Positions 34,806-46,935 of a DNA stretch of 64,000 nucleotides are shown piece by piece. Both the position numbers and the translations under genes were made by a program. Each line of letters opens with the position of its first letter. Position 1 is the first letter of the stretch. A model generated the notes under the pieces. It was not told the DNA's origin. It did no database searches and saw only the letters and a program-made list of their open reading frames with translations. This DNA comes from Paraspadella gotoi (Eukaryota; Chaetognatha), in assembly GCA_051294375.1 (NCBI GenBank), contig CM119269.1:18402471-18466470 (forward strand). The letters are read 5' to 3'.

Positions 34806-36049
34806 GAAAAAGCTCAATCTAAGAGACTGCTAGCGCGCCTTCAGGAAACCTAAAACTATAAAAAGTAAAAGACGTAATTCCGAATGAAGTACGTGCTCAC
34901 AACAATACACAGGCCTTCAAGAAAGCCATTGTAGTCATGTAGATATGTCTATGTCGCGTCATATCATGTCATGTCACGAAAAAATACACGTTAAAACTAA
35001 AAGTCATTGCGGCGCACAACAACATGGATAAACCAATCTTGTTATTTCTTCTTCGTTTTTTCTTGTATTCTTTATCCTCTTTTTACCCTTTTCCTCCCAT
35101 TCCCTCTCTTTTTCCCTTCCTTTCCTCCTTTCTACTCCCCTCTTCTTCTCCCTTTTCTCATCTCCTCCCAAAGGAAAAGCGATTTTCTACCATGAAAATG
35201 GTGAAATGATTTTTTCGCGAAAACAAAAAAAAAAAAAAAAGAAAAAAAGAAAAAAAAAGTGAAAAATCAAAATTTGAGAAGTTATGAGACGGATCGGTTT
35301 AAACAGGCGCGCTCGGCGTCGTGGGTCCCAGGCGAATGGCAGGCACTTAAAACAACGGCGGGGAAGAACGGCGCGGAAACTCGATATCGCCGCAACGGAA
35401 ATGGGGACGATTAAGACGAGGCCGATGGCATGGAATAGATGCATCGGCCTCTGTATATATCTCGTGGAAAGGTACGACAAAGTGGGGTCTCTCGATCTCA
35501 TAATCTCGGCGGGCGGTCGGATTTTACCGGCGGCGCGCTCTTTTTGCGCCATCGGGAAAGCGTTGCTTCCTCGTGCCGTTTACCAAATTACCAGTCGTCA
35601 GCGAATATGAAAAGAACGAATCCCGTTTTTTAAGATGACGCAGATTTTTTTTTGATTGACTTGACCAATGACGACGTCGTAGATGATGACGAGCACATTT
35701 TCTGTTGATGTGGAACGATGAAGGAAGGAAGGAAGGAAGGAAGGATTGAACGAACGAACGAAACGATGACGAAACGAAGAGATTGAACGAACGAACGAAT
35801 TAATTTACCAATGATTGTAAAAATTAGAATAGAATTTGAAACAAAATAAAAGAAAATTTACAAAGATACCAATGAAGAGAACTACACAACCACCCAAAAC
35901 AAAACGACGAAAAGAACAACAAATAAAAAGAACAGCTTGTTCTCTAAATGTTATCTTTTATTAAAAAAAAACCTTTGCCATCCGTCGCGTATGAAATAAA
36001 AAGTAACAACAATGTAAGAACAGCAGCCAACTAGAGAAGAGTAACTCAC

Positions 36050-36228
36050 GTCTCGCCACTCGACGGTGAAATGCGGTCCCGTTGTCGAAATTATCGAATG
36101 AGCGCGTCGGGACTTTGGCTCGTGTCGAAGTTGGCCATCAGAGGCGCGATTGTACTGCGTCGCTGCCAACCAGTTGTGAAGGAAGGTCCCCTGTGTAGAG
36201 GAAACCACCCGTCGCTATGGTGATGTTC
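36050..36228 (-). CDS. PLXDC: PLXDC-like exon 5 (nidogen-like domain), copy B
   Basis: On the minus strand the exon starts after a CCCCAG acceptor with GAACATCACC and ends GAC|GTGAGTTACT. It encodes NITIATGGFLYTGDLPS; after a frameshift it encodes IAPLMANFDTSQSPDALIR, and after a second one FDNGTA and VEWRD-like residues. Human PLXDC2 has REITVATGGFIYTGE, QYIAPLMANFDP and RYFDNGTALVVQW at the same places. This is the first half of the nidogen-like domain. The leading G completes an arginine codon with exon 4. At least two single-base errors remain. The next expected segment (the GSFTFQATL...GRIIFGYKEIP part of the family) was not found in the window. Confidence 0.88.
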
Positions 36229-36886
36229 CTGGGGAAATAAAATGGAGGGTGGAGAGTTTGGTGAAGAGCGGTGAAGAGAGGTAAGAGAGAGAAGAGTGAG
36301 AGGAGAGAGAGAGAGAGAGAAGAGACAGACAGACAAACAAATGGTAGAGAGAAAGAGAGTGTGTAAAAGAGATAGACATAGAGACAAAGCGGCAAAAGAC
36401 AAAGAATGTGAGAGATCTAAAAAAACATCCTCAGACAGAGAGCGAGATAAACGGGAATCTGGCCATCGCTCGTCAAAGAGACTCCTGGGGGCGACGGTGA
36501 TAGACGCGGGTCGACCTTTTTCGGCAGGGGGGTTTGGGAAGTGGCGAGGTGGTTGGGGTGGTGGGTGATTGACGGGAGTGGCGTGACATGGAGGGAGATG
36601 GGGCGGAAGAAGAGGCGGGGGCGGGCGGCTGAGGGGGTCGTGGAATCGCCAGGGTGCGAAGTTTAGAGGGTAAGGATCGTGGAAAATTGTCCAAAGGTCA
36701 GGAAAAACGTGGCGAAAATCCCTGATCCTCGGCGGCGGCGGCGGCCGGCGGCGGCCGGCGGCGGCGGCGGTGGTGGTGGATTCGGGTGAGGGTTGGGAAT
36801 GGGGAGGGCAGTTTAGAAAATAAAGAGCAGATAGAGAAAGGATACGAAAAAGCGAAGAAAGGAAAATACATTTTGTCAATACTCAC

Positions 36887-36911
36887 NNNNNNNNNNNNNN
36901 NNNNNNNNNNN
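36887..36911. other. Assembly gap (25 N)
   Basis: The gap follows copy B of segment S. Sequence to its right is inverted relative to 35.0-35.6 kb, so another misjoin is likely. Confidence 0.95.
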
Positions 36912-37235
36912 GAGGAGCAACGCTTTCCCGATGGCGAAAAGAGCGGCGCGCCGTAAAATCCGACGCCCGCCGAATTATGAGATCGAGAGACCCCACTTTG
37001 TCGTACCTTTCCACGAGATATATACAGAGGCCGATGCCATTATTCCATGCCATCGGCCCATCGTCTTAATCGTCCCCCATTTTCCGTTGCGGCGATATCG
37101 AGTTTCCGCGCCGTTCTTCCCCGCCGTTGTTTTAAGTGCCTGCCATTCGCCTGGGACCACGACGCCGAGCGCCTGTTTAAACCCGATCCGTCTCATAACT
37201 TCTCAATTTGATTTTTCACTTTTTTTTTCTTTTTT

Positions 37236-37350
37236 NNNNNNNNNNNNNNNNNNNNNNNNNNNNNNNNNNNNNNNNNNNNNNNNNNNNNNNNNNNNNNNNN
37301 NNNNNNNNNNNNNNNNNNNNNNNNNNNNNNNNNNNNNNNNNNNNNNNNNN
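37236..37350. other. Assembly gap (115 N)
   Basis: Gap in a poly-A/T region that is A-rich and closed at 35225-35265 in copy B. Confidence 0.95.
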
Positions 37351-37554
37351 TTTCGCGAAAAAATCCATTTCACCATTTTCATGTAGAAAATCGCTTTTCC
37401 TTTGGGAGGAGATTGAGAAAAGGGAGGAAGAAGAGGGGAGTAGAAAGGGAGGAAAGGAAGGGAGAAAAGAGAGGGAAATGGGAGGAAAAGGGTAAAAAAG
37501 AGGATAAAGAATACAAGAAAAAACGAAGAAGAAATAAACAAGATTGGTTTATCC

Positions 37555-37733
37555 NNNNNNNNNNNNNNNNNNNNNNNNNNNNNNNNNNNNNNNNNNNNNN
37601 NNNNNNNNNNNNNNNNNNNNNNNNNNNNNNNNNNNNNNNNNNNNNNNNNNNNNNNNNNNNNNNNNNNNNNNNNNNNNNNNNNNNNNNNNNNNNNNNNNNN
37701 NNNNNNNNNNNNNNNNNNNNNNNNNNNNNNNNN
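37555..37733. other. Assembly gap (179 N)
   Basis: Gap at a place where the duplicates (20.3 kb, 35.0 kb) show only about a dozen bases, so the estimated gap length is wrong or the gap is negative. Confidence 0.9.
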
Positions 37734-37883
37734 GTTGCGCCGCAATGACTTTATTTTAACGTGTATTTTTCGTGACATGACATGATATGACGCGACATGA
37801 CATATCTACATGACTACAATGGCTTTCTTAGCCTGTGTATTTGTGACACGTACTTCATCGGAATTACGTCTTTTACTTTTTAT

Positions 37884-38072
37884 NNNNNNNNNNNNNNNNN
37901 NNNNNNNNNNNNNNNNNNNNNNNNNNNNNNNNNNNNNNNNNNNNNNNNNNNNNNNNNNNNNNNNNNNNNNNNNNNNNNNNNNNNNNNNNNNNNNNNNNNN
38001 NNNNNNNNNNNNNNNNNNNNNNNNNNNNNNNNNNNNNNNNNNNNNNNNNNNNNNNNNNNNNNNNNNNNNNNN
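37884..38072. other. Assembly gap (189 N)
   Basis: Gap between two unrelated pieces of segment S. It has the same length as the gap at 203-391, which suggests an insert-size estimate and not a measurement. Confidence 0.9.
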
Positions 38073-38761
38073 ATGATGATGATGATGATGATGATGATGA
38101 TTCGAGTATCGACATTGGAAAATCTAACGAACGATAATTATATAAATTGTAAACAAATAAATAAATAAATTTAAATTGACGTTCAATCTCATTTACATAT
38201 GTGTAGCAATTTAGACCATTTTAAATCTTTTGGTACGGTGTTCATAATAGTCTTATTCTACGGGTTATTCATTGAATACACGGATGATGATTCGTTATTC
38301 ATTTAACGATTCTCATGATAAATCATTATTTATTTATTTGTTTACAATTTATATAATTATCTCTTCGTTAAGATTTCCAATCGGATACTACATACATCAT
38401 CATCCATCACTCCATCATCATCATCAAATCATCATCATCATCATCATCAGCATCATCATCATCATTCATCATCATCATCATCATCTCTCCTCGGAATAGC
38501 TGACCTACTGTGGCACGTCTTGTTAGGCGAAGATATTCCCCCCTTTGACCAGGTGACTTGCGGAAGAGTGAAAGGCTTTTGAAATCGGGGAAGGCTTCTC
38601 GGAGTTCCTCGTCATCTTCCTCGTTTTCGGGGGAGACGCTGGGAGGAAGGGCGGAGGAGGCGGGGAGGAGGTGGGAGAAGAGGAGGTAGGGAAGAAAGAG
38701 GCGTTGACGCTTGGTTCGGGTGGGCGAGTCTCTCGCGAGTTTTTCCTCCTGCAGACGAACC

Positions 38762-41107
38762 TATTATGGAGTCGAACAGTGGGGAAATGAGATCAGACCT
38801 CGGAAAATGGAACGTGACTTCGGTTCCGGATACCCGAATCTGCGAAAAAACAGCTGAGTACGTAACGAGATGGAAATAAGTAGCCCTTCCGTTAAGTTGA
38901 TCGGAGACGGAGTCCCCCCTCGCCCTTTCCCCCCAGACCGTTAACAAACCAACTGAATTCACGGTCCCCCGTCTCAGTGCTAAATCTCTGATGGATTCCA
39001 CGAGGCACGGAGTCAGTTGCAGGTAATAAAAATTAGTTAATGACGATTAATTCAAAACGGAGCGTATGAATTTACACTACTAGATGTATAATAAGTCGTC
39101 TATAAAAAGTTTCGATATTTCTATTTTAATTTCATGATATTTAAGTCAATGAACTTACTACTATATATGGATTATAATGTTTGAAGGGAAGTATTTTGAA
39201 CTCGCAGATCACCCAAACTATTAAATTATGTTCTTACAGAAAAACTTTTATTAGCAGATTAATTGAATTAAATGCATTAAATCATATTAAACAAATTTCT
39301 TAAACACAGAAGTCTAATTCATATTATAGTGTAATAAAGGAGTTACCAACATCTTGCGGGGTAAATAAAAGTTAAAAACTTTTAGATGATATGGAAAGAT
39401 AAGAAGAAAAATAAGAAAGTTGTTTAACTCTTTTATAATATTATCAGTATCAAGGTTTAGGATACAAGTAACAAACAAAACATCAATCCATATAAAAGCA
39501 AATTTTAAGATGATTAATTATACATATTGTTACTAAATTCAACAAAACTATCGCCGTGCTGCCAAACGCGAATGTCACCAGTAAGGGAACTCTTAATCAT
39601 TACATGCATAATTTAAATCCTTAACATTAGTAATGTTATTTCGTGTTTCTTAAAGGTATATTACCTAACCTAAATTGATTGGTTCTCTTTGTCGAGAAAC
39701 TTTGGGCAAGATAGCAGTGTGGACTCAATTATGAATGCGTGTTTCTTACAAAATTTAATTTTAACTTAATTAATATTAATCTAAAAATAGTTTTTAAACT
39801 AACCCATTATCCGTAGACAAAGTAGATCCTAAACCCGAACATTAACTAAGTTCCACTTACCTTTATCACTAAGCCTAACTTTTAACCTAGATCTTTAATT
39901 AAAAAGTTATGAACAAATTCGAATATAACCTTCTTTGATGTGTTTTATGAGTTACAAAGAGGAAATTGATTTTTGCTATACTGACAGACATTTGTTTTGA
40001 AAAAACAGACATGTTCGTTGGAATGAAACTGTATATAGTAAGGAAATAAGAAAGTTTCTCATTGCCTAATAAAAAGAAATTAAACTTGATTCTAATGAGG
40101 ATAAAATGGGGCCGTTCTGGAAAATGAAGACAATTTGAATGAGTGAAAAAAAAAAACTTCGACAAAATCAAAAATCAAAATTTGATTCGATTTTGCTAAT
40201 GAAAAAAAAATATTATGTGAAAAAAAAAATTCCATTTGAGAATAAAATAGGTTGTGTAAAATGAATTAAAAAAAAGAAATGGTAAAGAATTCTGATTTTT
40301 CGCGTTATTGGGAGCAAGGAAGGCAGCGGATAATTTAGTATACTGCATAAAGTCGAAGTCACATATTGTTTCAAAGGAATTCAAAAGTTTTAATACTGAA
40401 TTTTATGCGGTACAAAGTATATAAATATCACGGCCAAGCAATGGAAAACAACTGATTTATTCTTCTGCAATTTTAACAGAAAGAAATAAAGCCTTCTTTG
40501 AAAGATACGAAAATGGAAAACAATTGTTCAAAAATTGATATAATCCGAGGTGTTTAATATAAATTTCTTATGTCGCTTTAATGATATATATTAATTTTAT
40601 ATAAAAGCAATTCATTGTTAATGCAAAATTGTACAACCATATAAAAAATTATCCATTCATTATAAATAAGCTATCTTGTCCCTGACTGTATTGACAGCTT
40701 TGGTGGGTTGATATAATCAAAAGAAATTAATAAGTAAAATTAAAAACCACGAGTTACCTGTGAAACGTTCGAGTTGTTACGTCTTTAATATCTTCATGTA
40801 GCTCCATTGTGTATGTTGATTCGAGCAGCATGAGGGTGGCCACTTTTCGTGGAGGGCCCGTTTCATGGGGTGAAACTGATTTTGAGAACTGAGAAGACGA
40901 GTTGGCGTCTAGTTAGATGCGCCAGCGAGTCAGTGCAACCGGTTCGTTTGAATGCACAAAACCAAAAATTGACTCTGGCGCGGACCAACCAGAACGTTAA
41001 TATTCAACCAACGCGGAATTCCTTATATTGCTTCCTGAATTGAATTGAGAAAAATGTAACCAATGTACGTCAGGTTATAGTGGTCGCGAAACGTTGACTC
41101 GTCCAAT
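38762..41107. other. AT-rich single-copy stretch, no recognised gene
   Basis: The sequence leaves segment S at ATTATGGAGTCGAACAGTGG and has no other copy in the window apart from a short piece of dispersed element B at 40632-40690. ORFs are at most 90 aa inside it, apart from a 129-aa minus frame at 38612-39001 that overlaps the duplicated part. A 64-aa plus frame at 40849-41043 lies in slightly GC-richer DNA; I do not recognise it and saw no convincing splice context. Confidence 0.6.
40632..40690 (+). repeat. Dispersed short element B, partial copy
   Basis: TACAACCATATAAAAAATTA, then AAATAAGCTATCTTGTCC and CTGACTGTA. It matches the end of the longest copy at 12612-12790, in the opposite orientation and in unrelated flanks. 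Confidence 0.6.
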
Positions 41108-41132
41108 NNNNNNNNNNNNNNNNNNNNNNNNN
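41108..41132. other. Assembly gap (25 N)
   Basis: A placeholder gap with an inverted copy of segment S starting immediately to its right. Confidence 0.95.
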
Positions 41133-42120
41133 GAAGAACTCAATCTCATTTGAAATGAACCACAAATTATTCAGCTACAATACCTTAATAAATAAATATA
41201 AATAAATAAAAAAATTGATTAATAAATAAATAGTAAATGGCAGAATGAATAAAAAAAAATTAAATCAAGAAACGAATTTGAGATACGGCCATGCATCTTT
41301 GTAAAGCAAAATTAATTTTGTTTGTTTGTATCATTTTTTATGATAAATTGTCACACGTTGGTTATTTATTTATTATTTACTATACAACATAGAACAAAAT
41401 TTTGATGATAATAGTTCTGGTATCCGCATCCTCGCAAGTACTTGATCCGTGTTTCCAATTCCGGATTTCCTCCCGACCTCCAATCCTTTCCCAATCGGCT
41501 TAATTCCGTTTTTTTTTTTTTTTTTCAATTCCTTCTGAACGGAAATAAAAAAAAAATTCACGTTGCGAAAACTGCTGAAAGGTTCGCTCGGCGCCACGAG
41601 AGGGAAATCGGTGGACGTGGCGCTGATGAGATGGCGCCGCAGCGCTGATTAGATTGCTAGTAAGCGAAAATGAATGAACCGCTTTTGATGCGGCGTTTTT
41701 TAGAATAAGGGTTGATTGGACGCTTCACAATTATACAGTAGAGTTTAAACTCCTACTGCAGCGTATGACATTGGTTGTACTTGACTGGTTTCAAGCCAAG
41801 GACCCGTTCTGTTGCTGGCGAGGATTGGCAAAGATGTTAGTGATAGTATTCTTCAGCCCACTTAGCGCCTTATCCACAGGCTAAACTGCTGTACCAGCTT
41901 GCCGTCTTATATTGACTGAGGATTGCATCGAACCTGATCGGATGTCGTATCAATGGCAATTCACCAAAATATAGAATTGCATTTTATGATGCGATGAAAG
42001 TTTTCGGAGGCAGCTATTGGTTGGCTGAAGTTGAGTGACTGGCGGATTTCTGCGGTCCTGACTGATTGGTTGAGACTTAAAGGCTTTCAAGAGGCGAAGA
42101 ACAGGAAATTGGGAGATGGA
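41133..42120. repeat. Inverted copy of segment S (32.46-33.45 kb)
   Basis: Reverse complement of about 32458-33446. Examples are ACCACAAATTATTCAGCTAC against 33.41 kb and AGGCGAAGAACAGGAAATTG against 32.47 kb. Similarity fades after about 42120, where segment S would continue with CCGTTCTTC-type sequence and this copy instead enters the GC-rich island. Confidence 0.85.
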
Positions 42121-42179
42121 GTAACGGGAGGGGCGTGATCTCTGCTCCGAAAGGAAAATGAATCCCGCCTCATAATCGG

Positions 42180-45030
42180 ATTAAATCTTGCCTCTTTTTT
42201 TTTTTGGATCTTTTTTTGGGAGGCGGTTATCTCGGCTTTTTGTCCTACGCTTTAATCTTTGTTTTTTTGCCTTTTTTTTCGAGCACGCCTCGCACATAGG
42301 CCCGGCCAACGCCATCGCAGTTCCGCTTCTACCAGCTTGCCACTCCAGCCCGGATTCAAAGGGAACGTCAACCGCAACAACACGATAAATAAAACAGAAA
42401 CCGCCGCTCAAACTCTGCCACTCCGAGAAAGGATCTCGAACTCGATCCAACGCTGTTAGCACCAATTCAATGCGCCGTGCAGGCAGGAGCTCCCTAGAAG
42501 TAGCGTGTATCAAGTCGCTTTCGGCCTAGGAGGACCGCTCTGATCCACGCACGACCGGTGGTATCACTGAATCCATGCTTCCCAGCAAGCATTGCGCCCA
42601 CGTCAGTGACGACGCGAATGCAGTCCGTCGCAGGAGGCTTGCGCGCACTCCTTTTCCAGGGACGAGCTTCACAGCGGTGACCTGAGCGAGGCTGCCAGAT
42701 GTCTCGCATCCATCCATCATATCATTAATGGTGAAGAAGTCAGGTGTTATGAAGGATCTTTCCTGCGTCTCGATTATTCGGCACTACTCTGAGAATAACG
42801 AATCTCCCTTTCAGGTCCGATAATGGCCGACAAAAGTCTGGTCGGCCTGTAGTATCTGTTCGGATTCCGTGCCTCGTCTCCAAGCGCACGTGCCAAGCCC
42901 GTTCGAACGGAGCTACACAGAAGGGGTTGCCCCGCGAGAGTCTCTGCTTCATCGCCATACCACTGGGGATCCGTAATCACCGGGATCACCTGTACGTCAG
43001 AGAGAGAACGTCGTGGATGACGGATGCAAGGCGTTCGTCGCAAGGGAACCGCCCTAAAGATTGCGGAGTTGGCAATTCTCCTTCCAACGGATCTTTCCGT
43101 CAGGATCGCCGAGACCTGTCAGGAGGCAACTCCCTCCATCGATCTTTTCTGCGGACGAAGGACCGACGCCAGTGCGCCCGCTTCTTTCTCTTGGAAGAGC
43201 CGGCAACGGCCAGCCAACGAAGTACGTCGCCGAGGACCGACTCACCCAGAAAGTATCCGAGATCACGGCAACAGGAAGGTCGTGGACACGCCCTGCGCCC
43301 AGATTTGGGATCTTGCGATCGCCAGGCATTTCTCTTTCCGTCCACCACCTCCTCTCCTCCCGAGCGTTCAAATCCGGAACGGAGTAGTCGTCGGGGCGAA
43401 TCTTCCTAGCTGACTCGTCCCTTTCTGCGCCAGAAGCCCAGAATGTGAGTTCCCCCTGTTGATTGGAACCTGAAGATTCTGCGAGGCTCGGGACGCCTTC
43501 CGGTCACACCGACACCGGATGATCGCCGAGACGCCGTGGTCATCGAACCTCAGGGCCACAGGGATCTCCCGCCGACCGCAAGACACAGACCCGTCTCAAG
43601 GCTGGTTCGTTTGGCAGATTCTTCGCAGCGGCGTATCGCGAATGACCTCGACTATAGACCTCAGCCGACTCGCGCCCTTCAGACATCGACGCCGACAGCT
43701 GGAGCAGGCTCGACGCGAGATCGTTACGCTCGAGCCTTGGACCTCCTTCTCTCTATTCCTTCACAATGATAAGGAAGTTCGAGCGACTTGAACGCGCCCA
43801 GTCAACCCGTGGTCTCTGGAAGGATGTTCGCGGCAGCTACTAGCCATCTCGCTTGGGAGTTAGGCCTTGTCGTACAGCCACTGGGTGAACCTTGCAACGC
43901 CGCGCTCAGCGATTTCGGCCACACTTGCCGGCACAGGCAGTGATTCGATACTCGGTGGGGGTAACACTCACCTCGTTCGACGTCTTCTCAAGACCGGGAC
44001 ACTGTCGAGCGAGGACCAGAGCTCCCCCTTACTCCCCCGGCCGGATGTTTCCTCCGTCCGATGCGCGTGGTTCTACCGCCAGAAGAGGATTGCGAGAGAT
44101 CCTGAGCTTGCGGGCACAAAAGCTCTGTAACGCGAACGAAGACGGAAAGGGCACCTCGCGCCGAACCGTCCGCCGGCGTCACGGTCTTCAAACGGCCAGA
44201 ACGCTCTCTTTTTTCTTTATGTGCAACCTCGCTCTATCTGCCAGTAAGAGGCCGCGTGAGGATAGTCTGGTCCAGCCGCTCAAGTCAGTGAATCAACGTC
44301 CCACTGATTCGCTCGCCGCGGAATCATGCTGCGTAATTTGTTTCGATCCAAGGCTTTCCAAGACAGATCGCGTGCGGCACTAGGGCCCGTCTCCCTCAGG
44401 TGGGACGCCCGCCGGCCGTCATCGCGTTTGCCCCATTGCGGCTATCTGAGGAGTTGGCTTCGACGTCCGCGAATGGAGTATTAGCGCCCGTCTCACGTTT
44501 TTCCTTTCTGCGCCCCATTCGCCTGCCCTATCTACTGATTCCCGTTTATTCGCAGCCTCAACGCGTACGTCTGCGCCGATCCTAAAGCGCGCTCTTTTAT
44601 TTCGGAGGCGAATAGTCTTACGAAGAGCGCTCCGCCAGGATCTCTCACCTCGGGCCATGGCCGCAGGGGTCTCGGAAAAACGCCTTAATCGCCCCGCGGT
44701 CGTCGCATCTCGGCCGTCATCTCAGGACCCGAGACATTGGTCAGGAGATTCAGCACCTATCTCTCCCGGTTTTACCTGCAGGGACGCTCTCCCATGCAGG
44801 CGCCTTCGTTTGGCGTTATCCTCGCCGCCGGACTTAGTTGACGCTCCCCCGCTCCAGACAGCATCTTCGACAGAGTAGAGCTGATGCAGCGTCGGGACGG
44901 GCCCTGCAGCAAGCTCTGCTATGCCGCTGAAGGCCGGCGAGAAGTATTTTGTATCGTTGACTTTTAGTTCTGTTTCACATTTGTCTGGTACACCAGCCGC
45001 GGTGTCTCGCCTTTTGGGGGCAGACAAAAG
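42180..45030. other. GC-rich island of unknown origin
   Basis: About 2.8 kb of GC-rich, microsatellite-free DNA unlike its AT-rich surroundings and absent elsewhere in the window except for a noisy echo of its first 120 bases at 46930-47560. Overlapping ORFs of 60-163 aa occur on both strands: 43892-44383(+), 42927-43409(+), 43024-43413(+), 43054-43371(-), 42774-43043(-) and 44722-45027(-). No frame is long enough, and I could not place any peptide in a known family. It could be a frameshift-ridden retroelement, foreign DNA, or a GC-rich gene fragment with uncorrected indels. The alternation of half-length frames on the minus strand would fit one interrupted coding region, but this is inference. 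Confidence 0.35.
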
Positions 45031-45440
45031 CAGCTAATGTGGCACAACGGGGTTTCGATAAGAATCCATAATGAATCCATTCAGAATACAGATTGTGCGT
45101 CTTTCCCTCTTTACTTCTCAGAGCTACTTATTGCCACCTTTATGAACACAAAGGAAGAGGGGCTGGTCTATTCGGCAATAAACCAAATTAAAAAAAATGA
45201 AAAAATAACCTGTAACTCAATTTGAAACTAGAAACAAATAATCTCCTCCAATACCAAGAAATTGTGGAAAATCTCAAAGACGATTTTTCCCGTCATTCTT
45301 TCACTTGACTAGGGTATACAGCCAATCTTATTTGCCTCTAACCTTCTACTACGTTGCGAGTCTACGGAAAAAAAAAAAGAAATTCTTGCGAAGGAAAGCA
45401 AACTCAGAACAGGAAATTTAAGTACTTGTAGAATCCTGAA
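45031..45440. other. Short single-copy stretch, nothing recognised
   Basis: AT-rich sequence with one 62-aa plus frame (45037-45225). There is no recognisable motif, splice structure or repeat. Confidence 0.5.
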
Positions 45441-46310
45441 ACCATCCTAATTTTTTAAAAATCGAGCAAGTTTTCGAGTACAAGAGTAGATGTAAAAGGG
45501 CAGTATCTCAATAAAATGATTTCTTCTAACTTTTCCTAGATAGTTAGAACAAAATTTTTGATAAGATAATAGCTGCTGGTATCGCTCGATGCCTTCGCAC
45601 AGTACTTGATCCGTGTTTCCAATTCCGGATTTCCTCACCTACGACTTCCAATCCTTTCGCCAATGCGTCGAGCATTAATTCGTCTTTTTTTTTTTTGTTT
45701 TTTTTTCAATCCTTCCTCTGAAGGCGGAAAATGAAAAAAAGAAAATTCAGCGTGGCGAGTGAAAACTTGCTTGAAAAGGTTCGGGTCGCTCGGAGCGCAC
45801 ACGAGCAGGGAAATCGGTAGTATGGACGGGGCCGGCGTTGAGAGAGATGGCGCCGCCAGCGTCCAGACATTCCAGACTCCGTGAATTCACGAATTGGGCT
45901 ATGCGCTTCGTAACGCGAAAAAAAGCGAGCATCACAAGGATATGAACCGGGCCGCTCTTGCAGGTTTGATCGCGTTTTACGTATTCTCTTCATTGTTTTT
46001 CTATAGATCATTCAAGTGGCTTGAATTGGACGCATTCACAATTTATACAAGTAGAGTTAAAACTCCTACTGCACGCGTTAATTTGCGGTGTATGACATTG
46101 CGGTCGTTATTGACTGGTTTCACAGCCGTAAACGGACCCGTTCTGTAGTTTTGCTGACAGCGCGTTCATAGACGTATCCGGGCAAAGATCGTAGTGATAG
46201 TATTTACTCAGCCCACCTTAGCGCCGTATCCCACACGTGTCATAACTGCTGTTACCAGGCTTGCCGTCTTATACTTGACTGAGGTACTTGCATCGAGGAA
46301 AACGGAAGAA
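45440..46310. repeat. Very noisy inverted copy of segment S
   Basis: Matches the reverse complement of about 32645-33190 and the copy at 41.4-41.95 kb, but with an insertion every few bases. Examples are GTACTTGATCCGTGTTTCCA at 45602, and GCCGTCTTAT followed by ACTTGACTGAGG near 46264 (ATTGACTGAGG in the cleaner copies). The error density is like raw single-molecule reads. Confidence 0.75.
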
Positions 46311-46593
46311 TGAGTCGCTAGCACCTCACTGATACACGATCCCATACTCGAGCACTCTGCCGCGTCTATCTTGATGAAGAAGTCAATGGAAGAGGCAGAA
46401 TATCAACCGAAAATTAATATAAGAATCACAAATTTGTATGAATGCGAATTGAGAAAGAGATGTATAAATCGGAAGAGAGAGCTTCCGTTTGTTCACGGCG
46501 ACCTTCTTACGAGTGTCCTTGGTGCCCTGCGCCTCGTTTAACCAGACGTTGAAAACTGAATATCCTCTTTCTTTTGAAATTCTTTTCTTTTCT

Positions 46594-46935
46594 TCCCCAA
46601 AAGCAACTAAGACACGCCCTACCCAAAACACTTCCTCTGTTCCCGCCTATCGGTTTCGCCCGCCCATCCCCCCGAGAAAAAAAAAATATTCCCCCGGACC
46701 TGTGCGCTCTTCCTCTCCTCCCGCCTTCTCGTCATGTCCCGCTCTAATCTGCGATCTCGACACTGTCGCCTTTGACCGACAAGAGACAACGACGCCGCGT
46801 AAATTACGGATTCCGTTCGGGACGCGACCGAAAAGGAACCGTCGCCAGCGTCGCGGTCGCCGCAGGGCGCTGGCCGAACAATCCGCCGCCGCCGGGCCCC
46901 GACCCGGTCCCTCGATAACCCGCCTGGATTCCCGT
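46594..46935. repeat. Noisy copy of 57.79-58.05 kb
   Basis: Same-orientation copy of sequence in the PLXDC intron between exons 10 and 11. Shared anchors are CATCCCCCC..GAAAAAAA, GACTGTCG/GACACTGTCGCCTTTGAC, GGATTCCGT and GACCGAA..GGA.CCGTCGCCAGC. The 152-aa frame across it is not reproduced in the cleaner copies. Confidence 0.7.

Larger units (their letters stand above)
32372..36886. repeat. Duplicated segment S, copy B
   Basis: Same-orientation copy of 17625-22282, ending at a 25-N gap. It carries exon 5 of the PLXDC-like gene on the minus strand, the ATC array at 33676-33747, GA/CT arrays at 34152-34188, 34325-34368 and 34509-34612, and dispersed element A at 34680-34805. Exon 5 is closer to open here than in copy A, so this copy seems better corrected in that region. 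Confidence 0.85.
36912..38761. repeat. Gapped mosaic of segment S fragments
   Basis: From 36912 to 37883 the sequence is the reverse complement of about 34.86-35.57 kb, interrupted by N runs at 37236-37350 and 37555-37733. After N at 37884-38072, about 38073-38165 is the reverse complement of 33.59-33.68 kb. From about 38175 to 38761 it turns to the same orientation as 33.45-34.02 kb with heavy noise, including a noisy ATC array at 38396-38485. No new gene is present. Confidence 0.8.

Noticed and set aside
42774-43586. DIRS- or LINE-type retrotransposon in the GC-rich island
   Set aside because: Fragments such as RRWWTERE and GLARALG were suggestive, but no reverse transcriptase, RNase H or recombinase motif could be confirmed, so it is left unidentified.
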